Shown in pieces: positions 1-8,888 of a stretch of DNA of 13,961 nucleotides; the stretch's first letter is position 1; every line of letters begins with the position of its first letter. The notes below the pieces were generated by a model, which worked only from the letters and a program-made list of their open reading frames with translations, did no database searches and was not told the DNA's origin. The position numbers and the translations under genes are program-made. The stretch spans positions 1 to 13,961 of the forward strand of contig JBGSWL010000046.1 of NCBI GenBank assembly GCA_041752455.1, read 5' to 3'. Source of the DNA: JBGSWL01 sp041752455. Lineage in GTDB: Bacteria > Pseudomonadota > Alphaproteobacteria > Rhizobiales > Rhizobiaceae.

Positions 1-2
1 TC

Positions 3-623
3 TGCACCAATCCGGGCATCGCCATCCTGATCGACGGACCGGACGCCGACGCATTTGTCGAAGCGGCCGACGCTGCCCTCAGCGCGGTCGGCCCGCAGAC
101 CATGCTGACCGACGGGATCGCGAAAGCCTATCGCGATGGCCGCGACCGCGTCGCCGCCGGAACCGGCGTCCGCGCCGTCCTGACAACAATGTGCGACCAG
201 CGCCAGGCAACGCCGTATCTCTATGAGGTGTCGAGCGTCGATTGGCTTGCCAACCATGCGCTTGCCGAAGAGGTTTTCGGTCCGCTCGGGCTCGTCGTCC
301 GCGTTCGCCACAGCGGCGAAATGCAGGAGGTGGCGCGCGCACTCGAAGGCCAGTTGACCTGTACGCTGCACATGGATGACGAGGATACAGCCCTTGCGCA
401 AACGCTGATGCCGATCCTCGAACGCAAGGCCGGACGCCTCCTCGCCAACGGCTTTCCGACTGGCGTCGAGGTTGTCGATGCGCAGGTGCATGGCGGCCCC
501 TACCCGGCATCGACCAACTTTGGTGCGACTTCCGTCGGCACCTTGTCGATCCGCCGCTGGGTGCGTCCGGTCGCCTACCAGAACATGCCCGCGGCGCTGT
601 TGCCGCAGGGTTGGGAACAGTGA
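3..623 (+). CDS. aldehyde dehydrogenase (NADP+), 2-oxoglutarate-semialdehyde type, C-terminal part
   Basis: The gene is cut by the window edge and 206 C-terminal residues are visible. The first full codon is a Cys followed by TNPG, which matches the catalytic Cys motif (QFCTNPG) of the 2,5-dioxopentanoate/2-oxoglutarate semialdehyde dehydrogenase branch. The EEVFGPLG motif of the catalytic domain follows at about residues 83-90, and the GPYPAST and QNMP stretches near the C-terminus also fit this branch. In the family, these enzymes oxidise 2-oxoglutarate semialdehyde to 2-oxoglutarate, the last step of the non-phosphorylating L-arabinose, D-xylose and hexarate routes. The sugar genes downstream support that role. 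The exact substrate is inference, because related enzymes also take other aldehydes. The stop codon lies in a GTGA at 620-623, next to the start of the epimerase gene. Confidence 0.88.
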   Translation, partial: CTNPGIAILIDGPDADAFVEAADAALSAVGPQTMLTDGIAKAYRDGRDRVAAGTGVRAVLTTMCDQRQATPYLYEVSSVDWLANHALAEEVFGPLGLVVRVRHSGEMQEVARALEGQLTCTLHMDDEDTALAQTLMPILERKAGRLLANGFPTGVEVVDAQVHGGPYPASTNFGATSVGTLSIRRWVRPVAYQNMPAALLPQGWEQ

Positions 624-637
624 GCGCCAGAAGCGCC

Positions 638-1672
638 ATGGCCGATATCAGCAAGGTCGGCGAAATCGGAGGCGTTGATGTCCTCGCCGTGACGCTGACC
701 GGCAACACCGGCAACGGCCTCAGGGTCAAGCTATTGAACCATGGCGCGCGCCTTGCCGAACTCTGGGTCGCGGATCGCGCAGGCACCCTTGCCGACATCG
801 TCCTTGGCCATGATGATCTTGCTGCGTGGGAAACCACCGGCAAATACCTTGGCGCCACCTGCGGACGCTATGCCAACCGCATTGCGGGCGGCCGGTTCGA
901 ACTTGACGGGCAGACGATTCAGGTCGACCGGAACGAAGGCGCCAATCATCTGCATGGCGGCATCGCAGGTTTCGACACCAAGGTCTGGGAGATCGAGGAT
1001 CACGGCGCCGACCATGTGACCTTCAAGATGACGTCGCCTGACGGCGAGATGGGCTATCCCGGCACCCTGACCGCGCGCACCACCTACCGGATCGACAGCG
1101 ACGGCTGCCTTGTCATCGAAATGACGGCGACGACGACGGCGCCGACAATCGTCAACATCGTCAATCACGCCTATTTCAATCTCGCAGGCCACGCCTCCGG
1201 CGACATCATGGACCAGCATCTGCGCATCGACGCCGCGTTCTACACTCCGGTCGACAGCGAACTGATCCCGACCGGCGAGGTCCTGGCCGTCGCAGGAACA
1301 CCGTTTGACTTCAGAAGCCCGCGCGCCATCGGCGAAAGCCTGCCAAGCGAGGCAGCGTTTGACCACAATTTCTGCCTGTCGATGCCCACAGATGCATCGG
1401 GACTGCGCTCCTGCGCGGTCGCGGTCGATCCCGCCTCGGGCCGCAGATTGACACTGTCCACCACAGAGCCCGGTGTCCAGTTCTACACCGGTGCCCACTT
1501 CGACGGTGCCCCGGCCAAAGGTGGCGCGCGCTATGGCCGCTTTGCCGGCTTTGCCATCGAGACACAGCGCTTTCCCAATTCGCCCAACCTGCCGCATTTT
1601 CCCGCCGCACATTTGCAGCCGGGTGAAACCTACCGGCACCTGATGCGCTTCGATTTCACGCCGGACGCGTGA
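638..1672 (+). CDS. galM: aldose 1-epimerase (mutarotase)
   Basis: A 344-residue protein that should interconvert alpha and beta anomers of a free aldose in the cytoplasm. Catalytic positions are visible: NHLHGG at residues 103-108, the general-acid His in VNHAYFNL (His177), Asp242 in FDHNF and the base Glu308 in FAIETQRFP. All lie almost exactly where E. coli GalM has them (His104, His175, Asp243, Glu309). Length is normal for the family. I chose ATG 638. GTG 620, overlapping the upstream stop as GTGA, and TTG 611 are in frame, and GTG 620 is a serious alternative because the same overlap occurs elsewhere in this window. Coupling to the dehydrogenase upstream implies one operon. The natural sugar is not shown by sequence; arabinose or galactose fits the neighbours. 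Confidence 0.9.
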   Translation: MADISKVGEIGGVDVLAVTLTGNTGNGLRVKLLNHGARLAELWVADRAGTLADIVLGHDDLAAWETTGKYLGATCGRYANRIAGGRFELDGQTIQVDRNEGANHLHGGIAGFDTKVWEIEDHGADHVTFKMTSPDGEMGYPGTLTARTTYRIDSDGCLVIEMTATTTAPTIVNIVNHAYFNLAGHASGDIMDQHLRIDAAFYTPVDSELIPTGEVLAVAGTPFDFRSPRAIGESLPSEAAFDHNFCLSMPTDASGLRSCAVAVDPASGRRLTLSTTEPGVQFYTGAHFDGAPAKGGARYGRFAGFAIETQRFPNSPNLPHFPAAHLQPGETYRHLMRFDFTPDA

Positions 1673-1717
1673 CCAGACCAAGCTCAGCGCACCTGAGAGA
1701 ACGCCGACAGACCATTG

Positions 1718-1733
1718 ATATCATTGATGATAT
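1718..1733. promoter_or_regulatory. perfect inverted repeat, candidate operator of the local GntR regulator
   Basis: The sequence ATATCAT-TG-ATGATAT is a perfect inverted repeat with 7-bp arms and a 2-bp centre. It is AT-rich in a GC-rich region and lies 46 bp after the epimerase stop and about 150 bp before the binding-protein gene. FadR-subfamily GntR proteins bind short palindromes of this size, and such a regulator is encoded at 6566-7309. Assignment to that protein is inference. I saw no second copy in the other gaps of the window. Confidence 0.5.
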
Positions 1734-1742
1734 GCCAACTAT

Positions 1743-1764
1743 GCCGGCCCCTTTTCGGGTCGGC
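1743..1764 (+). terminator. hairpin after the epimerase gene, weak terminator candidate
   Basis: GCCGGCCC pairs with GGGTCGGC around a 6-base CTTTTC loop, eight pairs with one G-U. No run of T follows, so it is a poor intrinsic terminator and could instead be a transcript-end or processing structure separating the upstream operon from the transporter operon. Confidence 0.4.
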
Positions 1765-1781
1765 GTTGCCTCCTGTGCCCA

Positions 1782-1805
1782 CCCGTTTCCAAGCTCGAAA
1801 ACGGG
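1782..1805. promoter_or_regulatory. second inverted repeat in the transporter promoter region
   Basis: CCCGTTT (1782-1788) and AAACGGG (1799-1805) form a perfect 7-bp inverted repeat with a 10-base centre. It sits immediately before an AT-rich stretch (1806-1833, with TATAGT at 1814-1819) that probably contains the promoter of the transporter operon, although no convincing -35/-10 pair can be named. It could be an operator for a second regulator or a hairpin. No T-run follows, which argues against a terminator. Confidence 0.3.
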
Positions 1806-1883
1806 CTATTGCATATAGTAATACTTTTGCTAACGTGACCACGCCGTCTGAGGAGAATGGCAAAGGTTCACTGGGAGGAAACC

Positions 1884-2855
1884 ATGAAATCGATCAAGAC
1901 AATGATGCTCTTTGCCGGGCTGAGCAGCCTTGCAATGTCCACCGCCTGGGCTGAAGGCCTGCAGGGCAAAGTCATCGGCTTTTCGCAAATCGGCTCGGAA
2001 TCGGGCTGGCGCGCTGCCGAAACCAGCGTCACCAAATCGGAGGCAGCCGCGCGCGGCATCGACCTCAAGTTTGCCGACGCGCAGCAGAAGCAGGAAAACC
2101 AGATCAAGGCGATCCGCGGCTTTGTCGCCCAGGGCGTCGATGCCATCCTTGTCGCGCCCGTCGTCGCGACCGGCTGGGAAGAAGTGCTGACCGAGGCCAA
2201 GGAGGCCAACATTCCGGTCGTCCTGCTCGACCGCGGCATTGAAGGCCCGGAAGATCTTTACCTGACCTCGGTTGCATCCGATCAGGTCAAGGAAGGCCGC
2301 GTTGCCGGCGAATGGCTTGTCGGCGCCGTTGGCGACAAGCAGTGCAATGTCGTCGAATTGCAGGGCACCGTCGGCTCCTCGCCCGCCATCAACCGCAAGC
2401 AGGGCTTCGAGGAAGCGCTGGCCGGCAAGGCAAATCTGACCATCACCCGCAGCCAGACCGGCGACTTCACTCGCTCCAAGGGCAAGGAAGTCATGGAAGG
2501 CTTCCTGAAGGCTGAAGGCGGCGGCAGCAGCATTTGCGCCGTCTACGCGCACAATGATGACATGGCCGTCGGCGCGATCCAGGCGATCAAGGACGCAGGC
2601 CTGAAGCCGGGCACCGACATCCTCGTCGTTTCGATCGACGCCGTGCCGGATATCTTCCAGGCCATGGTTGCGGGCGAAGCCAACGCCACTGTGGAACTGA
2701 CGCCGAACATGGCAGGCCCGGCCTTCGACGTGCTGGACGCTTACCTCAACGGCAACACCGTGCCCGAGAAGTTCATCATCACCGAGTCCAAGCTCTACAC
2801 CCCTGCCGACGATCCGCAGGGCGAGTATGACCGGCGTAAAGGCCTCGGCTACTAA
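1884..2855 (+). CDS. ytfQ: galactofuranose-type ABC transporter, periplasmic substrate-binding protein
   Basis: A 323-residue sugar-binding protein of the periplasmic-binding-protein/LacI family, very close to E. coli YtfQ. Shared stretches include FSQIGSESGWRAAET, QQKQENQIKA, APVVATGWE, QTGDFTRSKGKEVME, YAHNDDM and ELTPNMAGPAFD. YtfQ binds galactofuranose, and the residues around GSESGWRAAE and AHNDDM lie in the sugar pocket of this group. A signal peptide is clear: basic MKSIK, a hydrophobic core, and cleavage after AWA at residue 23. I chose ATG 1884 because GGGAGGA at 1873-1879 is ideally spaced and the signal peptide then begins normally. ATG 1857 is also in frame but its AGGAGA touches the start codon. 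It is the first gene of the transporter operon. The ligand in this organism could be galactofuranose or a related furanose such as arabinofuranose. Confidence 0.93.
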   Translation: MKSIKTMMLFAGLSSLAMSTAWAEGLQGKVIGFSQIGSESGWRAAETSVTKSEAAARGIDLKFADAQQKQENQIKAIRGFVAQGVDAILVAPVVATGWEEVLTEAKEANIPVVLLDRGIEGPEDLYLTSVASDQVKEGRVAGEWLVGAVGDKQCNVVELQGTVGSSPAINRKQGFEEALAGKANLTITRSQTGDFTRSKGKEVMEGFLKAEGGGSSICAVYAHNDDMAVGAIQAIKDAGLKPGTDILVVSIDAVPDIFQAMVAGEANATVELTPNMAGPAFDVLDAYLNGNTVPEKFIITESKLYTPADDPQGEYDRRKGLGY

Positions 2856-2877
2856 GCTCCCCCAAAACCGAGGCTTG

Positions 2878-2909
2878 CCGCCGACCGATTGGTCCACAAC
2901 GGTCGGCGG
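2878..2909 (+). terminator. strong hairpin between binding-protein and ATPase genes (attenuator/partial terminator)
   Basis: CCGCCGACCG (2878-2887) and CGGTCGGCGG (2900-2909) form a perfect 10-bp stem around a 12-base loop, followed by TTTCTCATT. Placed between a binding-protein gene and its ABC partner genes, such a stem usually lowers downstream expression or stabilises the upstream mRNA, so that more binding protein than membrane complex is made. It could stop part of the transcription but is unlikely to separate independent operons. Confidence 0.7.
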
Positions 2910-2991
2910 TTTCTCATTCGGCGGTTCGCCCGGCGCAATTGCATTGTCGCCGGGTTGAGCAGACAATCCGGCAATGTTGGGGGAATTGCGC

Positions 2992-4511
<1,520 letters not shown>

Positions 4512-4515
<4 letters not shown>

Positions 4516-5576
4516 CCCGTCCGACTGCCAATATCCGGCCCGCAAGCCAACCGCCCCGCCCGCCGGCACGCCCGGTTTACGCGTTCGTCACGCAACCGCA
4601 GGTCATCGCGCTGGTGGCGGTTCTGCTGGTGAACTGGGCCCTGTTTCCCGGGTTCTTCACCATCACCTGGCAGGATGGCCGCTTCTTCGGCAGCCTGATC
4701 GACGTGCTCAACCGCGCCGCGCCGGTTGCAATCCTCGCCATCGGCATGACCGCAGTGATCGCGACCAAGGGTGTTGATCTCTCCGTCGGCGCGGTCATGG
4801 CCATTGCCGGTGCCGTGGCGGCAACCTTAGTGACATCCGGCGTACCGGCCATTGTCGCCGTGCCGGTTGCCTTGGCAGTCGGTATTGCCTGCGGCCTGTG
4901 GAACGGCATTCTCGTCACCTTTCTGGATATCCAGCCGATCATCGCAACGCTTGTGCTCATGGTTGCCGGGCGAGGCCTTGCCCAATTGATCACCGAAGGC
5001 ACCATCGTCACCTTCTCCGATCCGGTGCTGATCTTCATCGGAACCGGCTCGATCCTCGGCTTCCCGACACCGGCGGTCATCGCTTTGGTGCTGATGATTC
5101 TCGCAACACTGGCGGTGCGCAAAACGGCGCTCGGCCTCCTGATCGAGGCCGTCGGCATCAACCGGTCGGCGGCCCGCTTTGCCGGCCTGTCGTCGCGCGT
5201 CCTTTTGCTGATCGTCTATTCGTTCGCGGGCTTTTGCGCCGCAATTGCCGGGCTGATCGTCGCTGGCGACATCCGCGGCGCCGATGCCAACAATGCCGGA
5301 CTTTGGCTGGAACTTGACGCGATCCTTGCCGTGGTGATCGGCGGCACATCGCTGATGGGCGGGCGCTTCTCGATCCCCATGGCGGTGCTTGGAGCCCTGA
5401 TCATCCAGGCGATGAACACCGGCATCCTGATTTCCGGCTTTTCGCCAGAGTTCAACCTCGTGGTCAAATCCGGCGTCATCATCGTCATCCTTGTCCTCCA
5501 GTCGCATCTGGCGGCGCGCTTCTTCCAGCGACGCCCTGCAGCAGCGAACCCGTCGTCGTCCGGACAGCAAAAATGA
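4512..5576 (+). CDS. ytfT: galactofuranose-type ABC transporter, permease 1
   Basis: A 354-residue polytopic inner-membrane protein of the BPD_transp_2 (RbsC/AraH-like) family. It starts with GTG inside the GTGA overlap with the ATPase gene. A Pro/Arg-rich cytoplasmic N-terminus of about 30 residues precedes a run of hydrophobic helices. The conserved loop ATKGVDLSVGAVMAIAG (about residues 83-99) is the family signature, and LDAILAVVIGGTSLMGGRFSIP near the C-terminus is the region facing the ATPase. Length is close to E. coli YtfT. Position and order identify it as one of two different permeases that pair in this transporter class. It overlaps the next gene by ATGA (5573-5576). Confidence 0.92.
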
Positions 5577-6532
5577 ACCGCAGCCTGCGCCCGCTTCTGG
5601 CCACCACGGCCATCTTTCTCGTCGCGTATTTCGTCGCGGTCCTGCAGCATCCCAACATGCTGTCGACCCGCGTTCTGGGCAATCTCCTGACCGACAACGC
5701 GTTTCTTGGCGTTGCGGCGATCGGCATGACATTTGTCATCCTGTCCGGCGGCATCGACCTGTCGGTCGGCGCGGTGATCGGCTTCACCACCGTCTTGATT
5801 GCCGTCCTGATCATGTGGCTGGACCTGCATCCGCTTTTGGCTTTCGCGATCGCCCTTGTCACTGCCGGTGCCTTCGGCGCGGCGATGGGGGCGGCGATCC
5901 ACTTCCTCAAGGTGCCGAGTTTCATCGTGACCCTGGCGGGAATGTTCCTGGCCCGCGGCGGCGCATCGGTCCTGTCGTCCGACAGCATCGGCATTCGCCA
6001 CGAGTTCTATTCGGCGGTGTCCAAGAGCTACATCCTGCTGCCGGGCGGCGGACGCCTGACAGTGATCGGCATCATCATGCTGATCGCTTTCGCAGCCGCC
6101 ATCGTGGTTGCCCATCGCACCCGTTTTGGCTCCAACGTCTATGCGCTCGGCGGCTCGGAAACGTCTGCCGCCCTGATGGGCGTGCCGGTCGGACGAACCA
6201 CGATCATGATTTACGCCCTGTCCTCGACGCTTGCGGGACTGGCAGGCGTGGTCTTTTCCCTCTATACGTCCGCCGGATACTCTTTGAATGCCTTGGGCGT
6301 CGAACTTGATGCAATCGCCGCCGTGGTCATCGGCGGCACGCTCCTGACCGGCGGCTACGGCTTTGTCGCCGGAACCTTCATCGGCGTGATGCTGCAGGGA
6401 CTGGTGCAAACCTACATTGTGTTTGACGGGACATTGTCGAGTTGGTGGACCAAGATCGTCGTCGGGGTGCTGTTGTTCATGTTCATCGTGCTGCAGCGCC
6501 TTGTCTTCCGGTCCGGACCGAGCCGGTCATGA
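5573..6532 (+). CDS. yjfF: galactofuranose-type ABC transporter, permease 2
   Basis: A 319-residue second permease of the same family, related to but distinct from the preceding one. Hydrophobic segments run through most of the protein. The signature ILSGGIDLSVGAVIGF is at about residues 57-72, and LDAIAAVVIGGTLLTGGYG near the C-terminus. E. coli YjfF has the same place and role, completing a heterodimeric channel with YtfT. The ATG lies in a 4-bp ATGA overlap with the first permease, so the two are probably made in equal amounts. The last residues are basic (RSGPSRS) and should be cytoplasmic. A 33-bp gap follows before the regulator gene, with no terminator in it. Confidence 0.92.
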   Translation: MNRSLRPLLATTAIFLVAYFVAVLQHPNMLSTRVLGNLLTDNAFLGVAAIGMTFVILSGGIDLSVGAVIGFTTVLIAVLIMWLDLHPLLAFAIALVTAGAFGAAMGAAIHFLKVPSFIVTLAGMFLARGGASVLSSDSIGIRHEFYSAVSKSYILLPGGGRLTVIGIIMLIAFAAAIVVAHRTRFGSNVYALGGSETSAALMGVPVGRTTIMIYALSSTLAGLAGVVFSLYTSAGYSLNALGVELDAIAAVVIGGTLLTGGYGFVAGTFIGVMLQGLVQTYIVFDGTLSSWWTKIVVGVLLFMFIVLQRLVFRSGPSRS

Positions 6533-6565
6533 ACCCCGAAGCCGTGAGCGCCTGGACCTGTTAGA

Positions 6566-7309
6566 ATGAGCGAACCCGGGAGCCTGATCCGAACGCTCTC
6601 CGGGCGGCAGACAGCGCGGAACTTCCATTCCTATGTGATCAACGAGGTTGGCCGCGCCATCGTCTCGGGCGACATGCCGGTCGGCTCCAGCCTGCCCAAC
6701 GACGCCGAGATGATGGACCGGTTCGGCGTTTCGCGCACCGTGCTCCGGGAAGCGCTGAAAACGCTGGAAGCCAAGGGCCTTGTCGAAGCGCGGGCCAAGG
6801 TCGGCACAAGGGTGTTGCCGCAATCGCGGTGGAACCTGTTTGATCGCCAGGTTCTCTCCTGGAAGCTGGAGAGCGAGCCGTCACCGGCTTTCCTTGAGGC
6901 ATTCGGCATCATTCGCCGGAACCTTGAGGTCGAAGCCGCACGGCTTGCCGCAAGGAACCGCGAAGCCGAGCATGTGCGGCTCCTGCACTACTGGCTCAAC
7001 CAGCGCATGATCGCCGCCCATCAGCCGGAGCCGTTCGGCCTCGCGCAATTCGAGATCCACCGCGTCATTGCCGAAGCATCGGGCAATCCGTTTTTGCGTG
7101 CCGCTTCCGCGATCATCGAGTTCGGCGTTGCGGTCTCGGTGCTGAAGAAACTGACCGCCGAGCGCAACGCCCCGCCGCAGGGTCTGGCCGAGGCCGAAGC
7201 GCCACTTTACGCAACCCTTGTCCAGTCGGTCGAGCGCGGCAACGGCGATGCCGCTGCGGCAGCGATGGCTGAACTGGCGAAGACCGTCGACGCCCTGTTG
7301 TCCGAGTGA
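6566..7309 (+). CDS. GntR-family transcriptional regulator, FadR subfamily (FCD-type domain)
   Basis: A 247-residue regulator. A winged helix-turn-helix occupies about residues 20-84, with LPNDAEMMDRFGVSRTVLREAL as the recognition region and KVGTRV as the wing. The C-terminal all-helical part matches FCD domains (IIRRNLEVEAARLAAR; HRVIAEASGNPFL around His165). By eye, three of the four usual FCD metal ligands are missing: the Asp before the FH pair is Gln161, and the two later His positions fall in EAEAPLYATL and AMAELAKT. Many FCD proteins bind sugar acids through that metal, so ligand recognition here may differ. It is on the same strand 33 bp after the transporter operon and is probably co-transcribed. 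The likely target is the palindrome at 1718-1733, but repression versus activation cannot be read from the sequence. Confidence 0.87.
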   Translation: MSEPGSLIRTLSGRQTARNFHSYVINEVGRAIVSGDMPVGSSLPNDAEMMDRFGVSRTVLREALKTLEAKGLVEARAKVGTRVLPQSRWNLFDRQVLSWKLESEPSPAFLEAFGIIRRNLEVEAARLAARNREAEHVRLLHYWLNQRMIAAHQPEPFGLAQFEIHRVIAEASGNPFLRAASAIIEFGVAVSVLKKLTAERNAPPQGLAEAEAPLYATLVQSVERGNGDAAAAAMAELAKTVDALLSE

Positions 7310-7347
7310 CCGGATCAACCTTCCCTCTGGCAAAAATGACAACAATG

Positions 7348-7376
7348 TGATCTGCGACCGGAGCGATGGCGTAACA
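7348..7376 (+). promoter_or_regulatory. possible RpoE/ChrR-type promoter of the photolyase operon
   Basis: In the 121-bp gap before the photolyase gene, TGATCT (7348-7353) is followed after 18 bases by TAACA (7372-7376). As I recall it, Rhodobacter RpoE (the ChrR-controlled sigma factor) recognises TGATCC and a TA-rich -10 with about this spacing. One base of the -35 differs and the -10 is imperfect, so this is a weak motif match supported mainly by the genes it precedes. It lies about 55 bp before the start codon. Nothing else clear is visible in this gap. Confidence 0.3.
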
Positions 7377-7430
7377 CCCACTCAATCGCCCCCGCCTTGT
7401 TGCCTGCCCCCGAAATTTTTGCCGTTGAGC

Positions 7431-8888
7431 ATGCCCTTGAAAGAAACCACCCCTCGCCCCGCGATCGTCTGGTTTCGCAGAGACCTCCGCCTTGCCGACA
7501 ATGGCGCACTTGCGGCGGCAGCCGCCGAAGGCCGGCCGGTGATCGCGCTTTATGTCATGGAACCGGACGGCCCGGACGGACTTGCCTTGGGTGCGGCGCA
7601 GAGATGGTGGCTGCACCATTCACTCGATGCGCTGGCCAGAAGCCTTCAGCCTCACGGCGTCCCGCTCGTCCTGCGAACTGGCACAGCCGTCGACGTGCTG
7701 GAAGCGCTGGTTGCGCAAACCGGCGCCGAGGCGATCTACTGGAACCGCCACTACACGCCGCAGCGCATGGCAACCGACAGCGCCCTCAAGGCATCGCTCA
7801 TCGGGCGCGGGCTGGAAGCCCGGTCGTTTCCCGGTGCGCTGATGCATGAGCCGACAAAGGTGCGCACCGGCACCGGCGGGCCGTTCAAGGTCTATACGCC
7901 GTTCTGGCGGGCTTTTGGCACGCAGGTTCAGGTTCACACACCGCAGGAAGCCCCCGCAGACCTGATCGGCTATGCCGGCAGTCTGCAAAGCGATACCCTC
8001 GCCGATTGGAACCTTCTCCCGAAAAAGCCCGACTGGTCCGGCGGCCTTGCCGACGCATGGACACCCGGTGAAGCCGGTGCGCAGGAGCGCCTTGCCGCGT
8101 TCTGCGAAGGACCGCTCGATGGCTACAGCGACAACCGCAACCTGCCCGACCGCGACAGCACATCGCGCCTGTCGCCGCATCTGGCTTTCGGCGAAATCAC
8201 CCCGGCGCAAGCCTGGTGGGCGGCCAAGGAAGCCGGGCGCATCCCGCACGGCGATCTGGAAACCTTCCAAAAGGAATTGGTCTGGCGCGAATTTTCCTGG
8301 CACCTCCTCGCCAATTTCGATGACCTGAAGACCGTCAACTTCAATCGCACGTTTGATGCATTTCCATGGGCTGATGACGAGGCTTTGCTCGCCGCCTGGG
8401 AGCGCGGCCAGACCGGCTACCCGATCATCGATGCCGGCATGCGCCAGCTTTGGCAGACCGGCTGGATGCACAACCGGGTGCGGATGATCGTGGGCTCGTT
8501 TCTGGTCAAGCACAGCCTGATCGACTGGCGCCACGGCGAAAAGTGGTTCTGGGACACGCTCGTTGATGCCGATGCGGCCTCCAACACCGCCAGTTGGCAG
8601 TGGGTCGCCGGGTCGGGCGCCGATGCAGCTCCATATTTTCGCGTCTTCAATCCGGTGCTTCAGGGCGAAAAATTCGACCCGGAAGGCCGATACGTGAAAC
8701 TCTTTGTGCCGGAGCTCGTTGATCTCGATATGAAATATATCCACAAGCCTTGGGATGCACCGCCCGCCGTTCTGGCGCGGGCGGGCATAGCGCTCGGGCG
8801 CACCTATCCGCGGCCGGTTGTCGGTCTTGCGGAAGGTCGCGACAAGGCGTTGAAGGCGTACAAGGACATGAGGGGGGAAGCTGCGTGA
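7431..8888 (+). CDS. phr: deoxyribodipyrimidine photolyase (class I cryptochrome/photolyase family)
   Basis: A 485-residue light-driven DNA repair flavoprotein that should reverse cyclobutane pyrimidine dimers. The N-terminal alpha/beta antenna domain begins with VWFRRDLRLADN (residues 13-24). The FAD domain has DRDSTSRLSPHLAFGEIT (240-257), KELVWREFSWHLL (281-293) and TGYPIIDAGMRQLWQTGWMHNR (328-349). The substrate and FAD pocket is the SNTASWQWVAGSGADAAPYFRVFNP region (384-408). Trp366 and Trp389 align by eye with two members of the E. coli electron-transfer Trp triad. Length is normal. ATG 7431 starts right at the family's N-terminus; longer in-frame extensions run into the regulator gene. 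The ribosome site is weak. The gene ends in a GTGA overlap with the next one, so it heads the operon. Confidence 0.95.
   Translation: MPLKETTPRPAIVWFRRDLRLADNGALAAAAAEGRPVIALYVMEPDGPDGLALGAAQRWWLHHSLDALARSLQPHGVPLVLRTGTAVDVLEALVAQTGAEAIYWNRHYTPQRMATDSALKASLIGRGLEARSFPGALMHEPTKVRTGTGGPFKVYTPFWRAFGTQVQVHTPQEAPADLIGYAGSLQSDTLADWNLLPKKPDWSGGLADAWTPGEAGAQERLAAFCEGPLDGYSDNRNLPDRDSTSRLSPHLAFGEITPAQAWWAAKEAGRIPHGDLETFQKELVWREFSWHLLANFDDLKTVNFNRTFDAFPWADDEALLAAWERGQTGYPIIDAGMRQLWQTGWMHNRVRMIVGSFLVKHSLIDWRHGEKWFWDTLVDADAASNTASWQWVAGSGADAAPYFRVFNPVLQGEKFDPEGRYVKLFVPELVDLDMKYIHKPWDAPPAVLARAGIALGRTYPRPVVGLAEGRDKALKAYKDMRGEAA

Noticed and set aside
611..637. TTG 611 as the start of the epimerase
   Set aside because: It would overlap the dehydrogenase by 13 bases with a rare start codon. 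GTG 620 or ATG 638 are more natural.
731..1681. 316-residue minus-strand frame opposite the epimerase
   Set aside because: No recognisable motifs; the + strand has the full GalM catalytic set.
5216..6409. 397-residue minus-strand frame opposite the permease genes
   Set aside because: Its sequence is highly charged, His/Gln/Asp-rich and low in hydrophobic structure, typical of the antisense of membrane-protein codons.
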